This document shows positions 8,619-15,811 of a stretch of DNA of 34,036 bases, in pieces. Source of the stretch: Streptomyces acidicola. Lineage in GTDB: Bacteria; Actinomycetota; Actinomycetes; Streptomycetales; Streptomycetaceae. The notes below the pieces were generated by a model. That model worked only from the letters and a program-made list of their open reading frames with translations. It ran no database searches and was not told the DNA's origin. A program made the translations under genes and the position numbers. The stretch covers positions 1-34,036 of the forward strand of contig NZ_VMNX01000091.1 in NCBI RefSeq assembly GCF_009377235.1. The letters are read 5' to 3'. Within the stretch, counting starts at the first letter, position 1. Each line of letters begins with the position of its first letter.

Positions 8619-9275
8619 GTGACGAAGTGGACGAAGAAGGAAGCTCCGGTCAAGCCAGACCGTGAGCCGGAGCTTTCCGCATACCAGCCGACGATGCGGA
8701 GAAGACTCCTCGCGGCCCCCGTAGTACCGGCGCCCGAGCCCTGGCAGCGCATCGCATACGTCCCGGTCGGCGGACTCCTCGGGATCGGCTTCGCCTCGCA
8801 CCCCGACACCGGCCACGACTTGGTGATGGCCGTCTCACACGACGGCCACGGCCTCTTCGACGCCGTCACGGGAGAGAAGATCGCCCGGGATCGCGACCCC
8901 GACCCCGAGGACAGCACTCCTGACGAAGCGATCGATCTGTCGTGCCCCGGGCTGGGCCCCATAGCCGGAAGCAGGGTGCACATCGCCGGGCTCTTCGGGG
9001 GAGGACTTCACACCACCACAGCAGACGGCTGGATCCTGGAAGTTGTTGTCCCCGCCTGGCCCCACGAGCGTGTTCTGCTCTCCCGCGACGGCGGACTACC
9101 CCACCGCGGACCGCACGGCGAGCAGTGGTGGCACATCTTCCACTCCTCCTACTCGGAACTGCGAGCAGCCGGCTTCTCGCCGTCCGGGCAGACCATCGCC
9201 GTCGCGACCAGCAGTGATGTGTCCCTTTGGACACGCGTGACGGATCACAGCCCCGCCGACAGCTCTGAAGCATGA
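8619..9275 (+). CDS. hypothetical protein with beta-rich, WD-like segments
   Basis: 218-residue protein that I do not recognise by name. From about residue 40 it has short beta-strand/turn stretches (GGLLGIGFASHPDTGHDLVM, SHDGHGLFDAVTGEKIAR, FSPSGQTIAVATSSDVSLW). The last of these looks like a WD40 or propeller blade with its S-P-S-G-x-x-I-A-V-A-T and S-L-W pattern, and the whole may be a partial propeller. The start is uncertain. I used GTG 8619; an ATG at 8694 would remove 25 residues, and a longer frame begins at 8469 inside the SRPBCC gene. No clear Shine-Dalgarno precedes any of them. It is first in a same-strand run of three unknown genes. Confidence 0.6.
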   Translation: MTKWTKKEAPVKPDREPELSAYQPTMRRRLLAAPVVPAPEPWQRIAYVPVGGLLGIGFASHPDTGHDLVMAVSHDGHGLFDAVTGEKIARDRDPDPEDSTPDEAIDLSCPGLGPIAGSRVHIAGLFGGGLHTTTADGWILEVVVPAWPHERVLLSRDGGLPHRGPHGEQWWHIFHSSYSELRAAGFSPSGQTIAVATSSDVSLWTRVTDHSPADSSEA

Positions 9276-9343
9276 CCGAAGTGTGCCGCCCGCCGGGCAT
9301 GGTGTGATTCAGAGCGATCTGCATCTGCTGTCGCAGAGAAAGC

Positions 9344-9763
9344 ATGGCGATGGACGAAGACGAGAGTCTGCGACGCTACGGTCTGCACCCCGTCGGTGCG
9401 AGCCTCGACGCAGTACGACGCCTGCTCGCGGTACAAGTCCGGCTGGAGCAGGAAGCTCAGGGTTACGGAGACACTGAGCTGATGAAGCTTTGCTGCGTAC
9501 AGCTGTTCAACGCCGGCTCTCTCAACGACGTACTGCTGATCTGGCAGGCGAAGTCCGCCAGTCTGGACGCCGACTGCTCGATTGACGTTCAATTGCTGTG
9601 CGGAAGCGGACTGGCCCGGACCAAGGCGTACCTGTCGTGCCTGCGTCCGGCCGATGCAGATGCGGCACTCCAACGCCTGGTCCAGTGCGAAGCCGCCGGC
9701 GACTTCGAGGACTTCTCCGCCGAAACGTACTCCGCTCTGCACGCCACCTACTATGCGCCGTGA
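9344..9763 (+). CDS. hypothetical helical protein (139 aa)
   Basis: Starts MAMDEDESLRRYGLHPVGAS and is predicted mostly helical. A central pattern of alternating helices (LLAVQVRLEQEAQGYGDTEL, LMKLCCVQLFNAGSLNDVLL) suggests a helix-pair repeat fold. I know no named domain for it. It has no signal peptide or membrane segment. ATG 9344 is preceded by GAGAAAG, and the second Met (residue 3) is also possible. It lies 68 bp after the WD-like gene. The 145 bp to the next gene contain that gene's own promoter, so it may be a separate transcription unit. Confidence 0.65.
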   Translation: MAMDEDESLRRYGLHPVGASLDAVRRLLAVQVRLEQEAQGYGDTELMKLCCVQLFNAGSLNDVLLIWQAKSASLDADCSIDVQLLCGSGLARTKAYLSCLRPADADAALQRLVQCEAAGDFEDFSAETYSALHATYYAP

Positions 9764-9878
9764 CGCCCTCCAGCAATGGGTTATCAAGCCGCGTTGACAG
9801 ACTCCTGTCGGTCGCCCGCGTTCGGGGTCATGGGCTCTCTTGGAGAACGCCTGAGCCCTGCTGGCGGGGACACGTTCG

Positions 9879-9901
9879 ATGTCAGTGGCCCCTTCTAGGC
9901 T
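9879..9901 (+). promoter_or_regulatory. RecA-NDp-type (PafBC) DNA-damage promoter
   Basis: ATGTCAGTG (9879-9887), eight bases, then TAGGCT (9896-9901). The published actinobacterial consensus for the LexA-independent damage promoter is TTGTCRGTG-N8-TANNNT, so only the first base differs and the spacing is exact. The ATG of the downstream gene begins 7 nt after the -10 hexamer, where transcription would be expected to start, and there is no Shine-Dalgarno. The mRNA is therefore probably leaderless. In mycobacteria the WYL-domain factor PafBC acts at this motif; its use here is inferred. Confidence 0.75.
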
Positions 9902-9908
9902 GCAAGCC

Positions 9909-11042
9909 ATGAGCAGATGGATGGGGAACACCCAGGTCCTGGCAGAACAGGCCGCCCAATACCGCGCCCTCGCGCAGCGCGGCGATCTGCCTGAGCTGTC
10001 TCGCGCAGTCATGCGGGGCGCCTGCGACAACGGCTCCATGACGGGTGTGGGGTTCGAGAACATGGAGCTCCTGAGGGCACTGCCCGACAAGGACCGGCTG
10101 GAGCTCGCCGGCATATGGGCCCGTTGGTACGCCCATGTGGAAGACGACTGGTCGGCCGAGGAGTTCAGGCGGGATCTGGAATACCTCCGCACCGAACTGC
10201 TCATGGTTGCTTCCGGAGTCGCCCGTGGCCTCGACGGGGACCTGTTGGCTGCCGAACGCCAGGAACGGCTCTCGGTGTTGAGGGACCAGTACCTCATCTG
10301 GTCGACCCACCGGATCTGGGAAGTGGCCGACGCGGAACTCGCAGCCGGGCGTACTCCCGACACGGCCGTCCTGGCCGCCTTCCGGCGCACAAGTGCGGCG
10401 GCGAACCTGCCGGGCTTCCGTCGCACGCACGCGGCCGCGAACGGCGCGGAACCCGGAATGCGAAACCTGCTGGCTCATTTTCCTGGCCCGGTGCTCAATC
10501 CCGGTGAACCGTGGGCCGACGCGGCTCTCAAGGAAGCAACTGCCGGTGGAGAGCCGTGGCAGCGGCTGCTGGAGCATGCGGCCCCCGCGACGGCCGACGC
10601 ACCATCGGCGAAGTGGAGACGGACCGGATCGGCCCTGCTGGACGCCGTTGGCCCAGAGGAGGCGCGACGAGCAGTGCTCAGGTGGTTGGAGCTGGCCCAT
10701 CTGGATCGAACCTTCCCGCTTCTCGGTCATCCGCACCTCCCGTTCGATGTGAACGCGCGTTTCGACCCCTACAACTCCCACGTGCTGCGTGGACTCGCTT
10801 GGATGCTTTCCCTCCTTCCGCCTCGGCCGGACACCGTCCATGCCCTCGTCGGCCTCGTCGAGACCTCCCTGGACCATCGGTCCGGAGACGCTCCCCGCTC
10901 GCCTCAAGTGGCTGAGGCGGGCATCGTCGCGCTGGCTCTGCTCGGGCACCGGGCAGCACGGACGGAACTGGAGACCCTTAGTAGATGGGTGACGCACAAG
11001 GGCACGTCGCGGCGCATAGACAAAGCACTCGCGGTGCTCTGA
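9909..11042 (+). CDS. hypothetical protein with HEAT-like C-terminus, behind a damage-type promoter
   Basis: 377-residue soluble protein starting MSRWMGNTQVLAEQAAQY. The N-terminal half is helical (RALPDKDRLELAGIWARWYA). Around residues 158-182 a 12-14-residue unit is duplicated (FRRTSAAANLPG / FRRTHAAANGAEPG). The C-terminal 120 residues show an alternating helix pattern (LRGLAWMLSLL, TVHALVGLVETSLDH, VAEAGIVALALLG, ARTELETLSRWV) like HEAT repeats; the layout resembles the repeat part of DUF4132 proteins, but I cannot claim homology. ATG 9909 is favoured because the promoter at 9879-9901 predicts initiation at this codon. A frame opening at 9879 would start inside the promoter. Function unknown; the promoter suggests induction by DNA damage. 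Confidence 0.7.
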   Translation: MSRWMGNTQVLAEQAAQYRALAQRGDLPELSRAVMRGACDNGSMTGVGFENMELLRALPDKDRLELAGIWARWYAHVEDDWSAEEFRRDLEYLRTELLMVASGVARGLDGDLLAAERQERLSVLRDQYLIWSTHRIWEVADAELAAGRTPDTAVLAAFRRTSAAANLPGFRRTHAAANGAEPGMRNLLAHFPGPVLNPGEPWADAALKEATAGGEPWQRLLEHAAPATADAPSAKWRRTGSALLDAVGPEEARRAVLRWLELAHLDRTFPLLGHPHLPFDVNARFDPYNSHVLRGLAWMLSLLPPRPDTVHALVGLVETSLDHRSGDAPRSPQVAEAGIVALALLGHRAARTELETLSRWVTHKGTSRRIDKALAVL

Positions 11043-11345
11043 TCAGGCCGCGGCCGCTCTCACCAACACCTGGATCACCACGCCTCAGCCACATCGAACG
11101 ACCAGGACGAGGAGCGGCCCTCCGACCGGCCGGACCCTCCCCGGCAGCGGCGGCTCGACGGCGAAGGCACCTCTGCTCAGGTGGCCTCGGAGTCGCTCGG
11201 CTCGATTACCCGGGCCAACCGGCGCTGACCTGAGTCTGGCGCCTACCACCGAGACCTGCCGGCGCTTCCGGCGCAGCGGCAGCACCACGGCGGGCTGACC
11301 CGGTCGCGGTCAGTCACGTTCCGTGGGCCGATGCGCGAACTGCCG
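11043..11345. other. intergenic stretch without a recognisable gene
   Basis: No frame here has both a plausible start and recognisable protein sequence. A codon-like stretch that could be a fossil ends at a TGA at 11226-11228 (ending SLGSITRANRR), but it lacks a start and I cannot identify it. The promoter and leader of the DUF4241 gene occupy the following 65 bp. Confidence 0.5.
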
Positions 11346-11368
11346 ATGTCACTGGGCCCACGTACCTT
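11346..11368 (+). promoter_or_regulatory. weak RecA-NDp-like promoter candidate
   Basis: ATGTCACTG (11346-11354), exactly eight bases, then TACCTT (11363-11368). Compared with TTGTCRGTG-N8-TANNNT there are two mismatches in the upstream element, one of them in the conserved RGTG core. It stands 42 bp before the DUF4241 ATG, leaving room for a normal leader. It is probably the promoter, but membership of the damage class is doubtful. Confidence 0.3.
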
Positions 11369-11410
11369 CTCGGTTGACCGCCCGGCCGGGCGGCGACGGA
11401 GGGATGAGAC

Positions 11411-12133
11411 ATGGAGTGGATCGGGGACGCCCGGCTGGCAGCCGGGGCGGAGGCCGCCTGGTACTTGGAGACGGCGTTCACGCCCGGGGAGCAACTGGGG
11501 ACGGTGTACGACGATCCGACAACGCCTGTCGTGGTCACCGGGATTGAAGAGGTGACCACCATGCGCATACCCAGCGGACGTCTTGTCGTGGACGCGCCGT
11601 GGCATGACGACGAAGTCTATGACTACGAGCGAGGACTGCCGACGAGCCCCCCACGGGAGCTGGCGGTACGAATTCCCCCGGGCACCTACCGGGTGGAGAT
11701 CGCGTGGACGGCGGGGCCGTACGAATTCTTCGGGGAGCACTTCGACGGCCTTGCGTGCGCCGCGACCCGCTTGTGCATCAGTGACGACCCCGTGGCCGGT
11801 TGGGAGATGGGCCTGGGGGTCGACGACGACATCGACCGGCTTCAGCCGGGCGAGATCCGCTTTGGCTCCGACGCCAATGTTGGCTGCTTCGCCGACGCCG
11901 GCGCGTGGACTGCCTTGACCGCGCCGTTTCGCACATATGTGGACGGCCAGCCGGTGCCGCGCGACTCCGAACAACTGCCTGGCTGGTGTGAGCGGGTCAC
12001 CGACGAGTCGCAGCAAGCCGATCTGGTCACGTTCACGGCAGAGGGGGGCGGCGTCGTCTGGCTGGGCCGCACCAAGACCGGAGACGTGGCCACAATCGTC
12101 GTAACCAGCGGCCTGCCTGGCGCCAAAGCCTGA
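11411..12133 (+). CDS. DUF4241 domain protein
   Basis: 240-residue protein matching the DUF4241 layout: an N-terminal SGRLVVDAPWHDDE segment (about residue 55-68), then the paired-strand core with VRIPPGTYRVEIAW (about 86-99), and a C-terminal domain with an acidic DDDIDRLQPG stretch followed by FGSDANVGCFADAGA. The family has no established biochemical role; members are scattered among bacteria, some in toxin- or effector-associated neighbourhoods. ATG 11411 follows GGAGGG (11398-11403) at good spacing. It is monocistronic, with 237 bp to the next promoter-bearing gene. No signal peptide or membrane segment. Confidence 0.8.
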   Translation: MEWIGDARLAAGAEAAWYLETAFTPGEQLGTVYDDPTTPVVVTGIEEVTTMRIPSGRLVVDAPWHDDEVYDYERGLPTSPPRELAVRIPPGTYRVEIAWTAGPYEFFGEHFDGLACAATRLCISDDPVAGWEMGLGVDDDIDRLQPGEIRFGSDANVGCFADAGAWTALTAPFRTYVDGQPVPRDSEQLPGWCERVTDESQQADLVTFTAEGGGVVWLGRTKTGDVATIVVTSGLPGAKA

Positions 12134-12284
12134 CGCGGCGACCAGCGAGCCCGGCACTCGCCGAACTTCCCCACTCGCTCGCCGACTTGATCGAGTGAGG
12201 CGAGGAGCATCCCCGGTCACCCAACAGCCGGCTGGAGCCCATGCGTCATATGGCAGCAAGGACTCGGCAGCACGTGCACATGCA

Positions 12285-12313
12285 TTGACATGTTCACGGT
12301 ACATCCTTATGGT
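12285..12313 (+). promoter_or_regulatory. sigma-70-type promoter of the alginate lyase pseudogene
   Basis: TTGACA (12285-12290), a 17-bp spacer, then TATGGT (12308-12313). The -35 is a perfect consensus and the -10 fits TAnnnT. The predicted start is near 12320, about 50 nt before the ATG, with an AGG ribosome site at 12361-12363. It is one of the best vegetative promoters visible in the window, although the gene it serves is broken. Confidence 0.7.
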
Positions 12314-12321
12314 CCGGACCA
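12310..12321. promoter_or_regulatory. 12-bp perfect palindrome over the -10, DasR-site-like
   Basis: TGGTCCGGACCA is its own reverse complement. It overlaps the -10 hexamer and the expected transcription start, a repressor position. It closely resembles the Streptomyces DasR/chitinase operator pattern (TGGTCTAGACCA and the chitinase repeat TGGTCCAGACCT), which suggests GntR-type control by amino-sugar availability. This is inference from similarity. Confidence 0.55.
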
Positions 12322-12370
12322 ATCCTTCCATATTCGGAACTGCGTTCCCATTCGTGAATGAGGTCATCGG

Positions 12371-13400
12371 ATGGCACGAACCAGAACCGCACTGCTCACT
12401 GTTCTAGCTCTACTGGCCGGCCTGTTGAGTCTTCAGTTCACCGGGCCGGCCCCACGGGCGGCGGCCGTGTCGGCCGCGCCGGCCACCTTCACCCACCCCG
12501 GCGTGCTGGTGAGCCGGGCCCAACTCGACTTCTCCCGTTCGAAGGTGCAGGCCGGCCAACAGCCGTGGAAGGCCGCGTACGACGGCATGATGGCGAGTTC
12601 CTACGCCTCGTTGTCGCGTACGGCCAAGCCGCGGGCCGTGGTGGAGTGCGGGTCGTCGTCCAACCCCAACTACGGCTGCACAGACGAGCGTCAGGACGCC
12701 ATAGCGGCCTACACCACCGCGCTCGCCTGGTACTTCACCCGGGACAGCAGGTACGCCAAGAAGTCGATCGAGATCATGGACGCCTGGTCCGGGACCATCA
12801 CTCAAGAACGGCAACTGGGAACTGGTCATGACCGAGGCGGCGATCGGCATCTCGGTGTTCATCGAGGACCGCACCAGCTACGACAAGGCGGTCAGCACCT
12901 TCCTCGCCCGCGTCCCCGCGTACGTCTACCTGACCAGTGACGGCGACCTGCCCAAGCCGCCCGCGGGCAGCAGCATCGACACCAGCGCCGAGATCATCAA
13001 GTACTGGCAGGGCCAGAGCACCTTCACCGACGGCCTCGCCCAGGAGACCTGCCGCGACTTCGGGCACACCGGCTGGGGCATCGCCTCCATCGCGGACATC
13101 GCGGAGACCAGCCGCATCCAGGGCCAGGACCTCTACCCGAGGATCCAGGACCGGCTGCGGCACGCACTGGGCTTCCACACCTCCTACGAGAACGGCACCG
13201 CCGTGCCGTCCTGGCTGTGCGGCGGTTCGATCAGCACGGGCCTCGCCAGGGTCACGGAGGTGGGCTTCAACGCGCTCCACAACCGGCTCGGCATCGGCAT
13301 GTCCAACACCCAGAAGTACACGGAGGCGCACCGGCCGTCCGGCACGGACAACTACTTCAACGCCTGGACGACCCTCACGCACGGGGACAACCCCAGCTGA
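12371..13400 (+). pseudogene. alginate lyase family gene with internal deletion and frameshift
   Basis: Two halves of a secreted alginate lyase-superfamily protein lie in different frames. Half 1 (from ATG 12371) has a signal peptide (residues 1-35, MARTRTALLTVLALLAGLLS), then the lyase N-terminal region to SIEIMDAWSGTIT at about 12802. Half 2 resumes at about 12804 with KNGNWELVMTEAAIGISVF and runs to 13400 with conserved TCRDFGHTGWGIASI, PSWLCGGS and EVGFNALHNRLG. Roughly 50-60 residues that normally separate these motifs are missing, and the deletion shifts the frame. Half 1 would run on to 12940 in nonsense sequence. The parts otherwise look well preserved, which suggests a recent loss. 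The enzyme would have cleaved uronate-containing polysaccharide outside the cell. Confidence 0.85.
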
Positions 13401-13425
13401 CCACCTCCGGCCACCGCTCACGTTG

Positions 13426-13461
13426 CGGCTACGGCGCCTCACCTTCCGGGCGCCGTAGCCG
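13426..13461 (+). terminator. hairpin terminator after the alginate lyase pseudogene
   Basis: Perfect 12-bp arms CGGCTACGGCGC (13426-13437) and GCGCCGTAGCCG (13450-13461) with a 12-nt loop, followed by TTTCCGTCT. It stands 25 bp after the stop of the second half of the pseudogene. Confidence 0.8.
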
Positions 13462-13584
13462 TTTCCGTCTCCCGCTGCGCCGGGAAGTCGGCCGATCACT
13501 GCCCTGTGCCGGGCCGCGTCGGCCCCGGAGAATGGAAGCGGATGTTTCGCTTGGAGCGTCGGTACCGGAAGTCGAGGGGGAGCC

Positions 13585-14235
13585 GTGCTGTTCGGTCGGA
13601 GTCGTGAGCTGCGCATGCCCACACCCGAGGAGGCGCCCAAGGGGCGCCCCTCGCTCGCGTACGAGGTGCCCGAGCGGCATGCCGTGCTCGGGACGGCGTT
13701 GCGGGGGCCGTACCCCGAGGGCTCCGAGGTCGCGGACCTCGCGCTCGGGTGCTTCTGGGGTGCCGAGCGGAGGTACTGGCAGCTTCCGGGCGGGGTGTGG
13801 ACGACGCTGGTCGGCTTCCAGGGCGGATACACGCCCCACCCCGTGGACGACGAGGTGCGTACGGGGCTGACGGGGCACGCGGAAACGGTGCGCGTCGTGT
13901 TCGATCCGGACAGGGTGTCGTACCGCGATCTGCTCACCCTCTTCTGGGAGTCCCACGACCCCACCCAGGGCTTCCGCCAGGGCAACGACGTCGGCACCCA
14001 CGTCCGGTCGATCCTCTTCACCCGCTCCCCCGCCCAGCGCGCCGCGGCCGAGGAGACCCTCACGGCCTACCAGCGAGCCCTGTCCGCCGCCGGGTACGGC
14101 GAGATCACCACAGAGATCCTTCCGGCCGAGCAGCACCCCTTCTATCCGGCGAGCGCCCTCCACCAGCAGTACCTGGCCAGGAATCCGGCCGGGTACTGCG
14201 GGCTCGGCGGTACGGGGGTCGCGCTGGTGCGGTGA
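13585..14235 (+). CDS. msrA: peptide-methionine (S)-S-oxide reductase MsrA
   Basis: 216-residue cytosolic repair enzyme that reduces methionine-S-sulfoxide in proteins with thioredoxin as reductant. The catalytic motif GCFWG (LALGCFWGAERRYWQ, about residues 52-66) holds the nucleophilic Cys. Also present are the GGYTPHP loop, TGHAETVRVVFDP, and WESHDPTQGFRQGNDVGTHVRSI with the substrate-pocket residues. The C-terminal GYCGLGGTG supplies a resolving Cys. The N-terminal extension RPSLAYEVPERHAVLGTALRGP is normal for actinobacterial MsrA. GTG 13585 follows GGGGGAG (13576-13582), and the ORF gives the expected length. It is monocistronic. No unusual features. Confidence 0.96.
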   Translation: MLFGRSRELRMPTPEEAPKGRPSLAYEVPERHAVLGTALRGPYPEGSEVADLALGCFWGAERRYWQLPGGVWTTLVGFQGGYTPHPVDDEVRTGLTGHAETVRVVFDPDRVSYRDLLTLFWESHDPTQGFRQGNDVGTHVRSILFTRSPAQRAAAEETLTAYQRALSAAGYGEITTEILPAEQHPFYPASALHQQYLARNPAGYCGLGGTGVALVR

Positions 14236-14298
14236 ACGCATGGGTTCGCCGGGCGTGCCGCGCCGTTTCACCCCCTGACATCGATCAGTCGGGCGGGA

Positions 14299-14335
14299 TC
14301 GATTGATTTTCGATCGAAAGCGATCGATAATCGAT
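14299..14335. promoter_or_regulatory. ATCGAT/CGATCG-rich operator cluster over the promoter
   Basis: The promoter is packed with palindromic ATCGAT and CGATCG hexamers, including the perfect 12-bp palindrome TTTCGATCGAAA (14308-14319) in the spacer and ATCGAT-A-ATCGAT (14323-14335) over the -10. A further ATCGAT lies at 14280-14285. The downstream operon encodes a small Cro-type HTH protein, so these are probably its autoregulatory sites; that is inferred from position. Confidence 0.6.
14303..14331 (+). promoter_or_regulatory. leaderless promoter of the DUF2975/HTH operon
   Basis: TTGATT (14303-14308), a 17-bp spacer, then GATAAT (14326-14331). The first codon ATG is at 14338, only 6 nt beyond the -10, and no Shine-Dalgarno exists. 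Transcription should begin at or next to the A of the ATG, giving a leaderless message. Confidence 0.75.
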
Positions 14336-14337
14336 GC

Positions 14338-14835
14338 ATGCACAGCTTCCTCATAGCCGCGCTCCGCGCCGGCATCGTCGCAGCGTTCGCACTCGGTCTC
14401 TTCGGTCAGATCGTGGTCATCCCCACGATGGCGGCCGACGAGGTCGACCGCTTCCCTCCCTACGCCCCGTTCGCCGCGCCCTACGTGACAGTGGCGATCA
14501 TCGGTGTCGTCTGCATCCAGGTCGCTCTCGCCGCGGTGTGGATGCTGCTCACCATGGTCCAACGCGACGCGATCTTCACAACGAAGGCCTTTCGATGGGT
14601 CGACACCATCATCGGGGCATCGATCGTGGCGACGCTGCTGGCGACCGGGGCCGCCGGACATCTGGCCCTGGCCGAAATCCCCTCTCCCCACGACGGTATG
14701 GACATCATCAGCGCGCTGTTCGCGGCCGTCGCGAGCGTCGGTGTGGGGGTGGCGTTCGCGATGCTCGTTGTCGTCCTGCGCAGTCTCCTGCTCAAGGCGA
14801 CAGAGCTGCAGACCGAGATCGCCGAGGTGGTCTGA
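14338..14835 (+). CDS. DUF2975 four-helix membrane protein
   Basis: 165-residue integral membrane protein of the DUF2975 family. Four hydrophobic segments lie at about residues 5-30, 46-75, 94-114 and 122-150, with the charged loop TMVQRDAIFTTKAFRWVDTI between helices 2 and 3, which is the family signature (NPF/TxxAFRxxxxI-like). Members are almost always paired with a YozG-like HTH protein, as here: the stop TGA (14833-14835) overlaps the next ATG by one base. The biological role of these pairs is unknown; a membrane sensor or antagonist for the small regulator is a guess. The start is fixed by the leaderless promoter directly upstream. Confidence 0.85.
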   Translation: MHSFLIAALRAGIVAAFALGLFGQIVVIPTMAADEVDRFPPYAPFAAPYVTVAIIGVVCIQVALAAVWMLLTMVQRDAIFTTKAFRWVDTIIGASIVATLLATGAAGHLALAEIPSPHDGMDIISALFAAVASVGVGVAFAMLVVVLRSLLLKATELQTEIAEVV

Positions 14836-15059
14836 TGGCGATCATCGTCGAGCTCGACCTCCAGCTCGCCAAACGCGGCCTGTCGGTGGGCGAGTTCGCC
14901 GATGCCGTCGGCATCACCCCCGCCAACATCGCCGTACTGAAGAACGGTCGCGCCAAGGCGGTACGGTTCACGACACTTGACGCGATCTGCCGCACACTCG
15001 ACTGCCAGCCCGGCGACGTACTGCGCTGGGTGCCGGACGATGACGCGGACGACGGCTAG
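14835..15059 (+). CDS. YozG-like Cro/CI-type HTH regulator
   Basis: 74-residue DNA-binding protein consisting of little more than one helix-turn-helix of the Cro/CI (XRE) family: LAKRGLSVGEFADAVGITPANIAVLKNGRAKAVRFTTLDAICRTLDCQPGDVL. The recognition helix is near residues 27-40, and the acidic tail DDDADDG is disordered. It is translationally coupled to the DUF2975 membrane protein (TGATG junction) and is probably the autoregulator of the operon through the ATCGAT-rich sites upstream. Neither target genes nor signal is evident. The region to the convergent VOC gene (15060-15217) contains GC-rich short inverted sequences but no clear terminator. Confidence 0.88.
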   Translation: MAIIVELDLQLAKRGLSVGEFADAVGITPANIAVLKNGRAKAVRFTTLDAICRTLDCQPGDVLRWVPDDDADDG

Positions 15060-15217
15060 AAGGTCTGGAACGTGTCGAGAACGAGCCCTTCGCGGAGTGC
15101 GGCCAGGCGGGGGCCGGGGATCGCCCGCCCGGAGGCGGAAGACGATCCCGCTCCCCCGCTCCTCCGCCGGCGGGCGGAGGCCGGTGACCGGCAGGAGAGG
15201 GCAGGACGGACGAACCG

Positions 15218-15601
15218 TCAGCCTCCGCTGCCGTACGGCCTGGTCAGGATCTCCAGCCTGTGGCCGTTCGGGTCGTCGAAGTAGGCGCCCCGGCCGCCGT
15301 CGTTCCTGTTGATCTCCATTGAGTGGCGGTGGTACGGGTCCGCCCAGTAGGTGAGACCGGCCGCCCGGACGCGGGCGAAGATCTCGTCGAAGTCCGCCTC
15401 CGAGACGAGGAAGGCGTAGTGCTGGGGCGTGATGGGCCCGGACGTGTCCGCGTAGTCGAGGGTCACGCCGTTGGTGATCTCGACCGGGATGAACGGACCG
15501 AACTCCGGACTCACTTCCAGCCCCAGGATGTCGGCGAGGAACTGGGCCGACGCCTGCTTGTCATGGGCGGCGACGATCGTGTGGTTCAGCTCGACGGACA
15601 T
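15218..15601 (-). CDS. VOC-family (glyoxalase/bleomycin resistance fold) protein
   Basis: 127-residue single-domain vicinal-oxygen-chelate protein. The beta-alpha-beta-beta-beta modules begin SVELNHTIVAAHDKQASAQF and end GRGAYFDDPNGHRLEILTRP, the hallmark C-terminal strand pair. Candidate metal ligands are His6 (in LNHTIV), His in ITPQHYAFLV and Glu in LEILTRP, so it may be an active metalloenzyme (dioxygenase, isomerase or drug-binding type); the reaction is not readable. ATG 15601 has GAGGAG upstream. The 13 residues that a longer frame would add are cysteine-rich and untypical. It is transcribed away from the adjacent iron-box locus. Confidence 0.88.
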   Translation of the reverse strand: MSVELNHTIVAAHDKQASAQFLADILGLEVSPEFGPFIPVEITNGVTLDYADTSGPITPQHYAFLVSEADFDEIFARVRAAGLTYWADPYHRHSMEINRNDGGRGAYFDDPNGHRLEILTRPYGSGG

Positions 15602-15775
15602 GGCGAAGACTCCTCGGCACGAGTGGGGTGCGCACGACATCGCGGCGCTGCCCGTACGACTTCAAGGACACTTCCCACGCTAGGCACCCGCTCCGGCGAG
15701 CACCATCCGTCCTCCGACCTCATCCGCTCCGTCTCACGAACGGGGACTCGGGTCCTAGGCGAGACTCGGACAAAT

Positions 15776-15794
15776 TAAGGTAAGGCTTACCTTA
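15776..15794. promoter_or_regulatory. DmdR/IdeR-type iron box
   Basis: TAAGGTAAGGCTTACCTTA is a 19-bp palindrome broken only at its centre. It closely matches the actinobacterial iron box (TTAGGTTAGGCTAACCTAA). It ends 17 bp before the GTG of the siderophore-lipoprotein remnant, a typical place for iron-dependent repression by DmdR1/IdeR. Confidence 0.88.
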
Positions 15795-15811
15795 GCGAGG
15801 GGTGGAGTGTT

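Noticed and set aside
9794..9822. TTGACA between 9344-9763 and the 9909 gene as a sigma-70 promoter
   Set aside because: The hexamer 17 bp downstream is CGCGTT, not a -10. The RecA-NDp element downstream explains the start better.
11243..12367. 374-codon minus-strand frame
   Set aside because: Antisense to the DUF4241 gene and the lyase promoter; no recognisable protein features.
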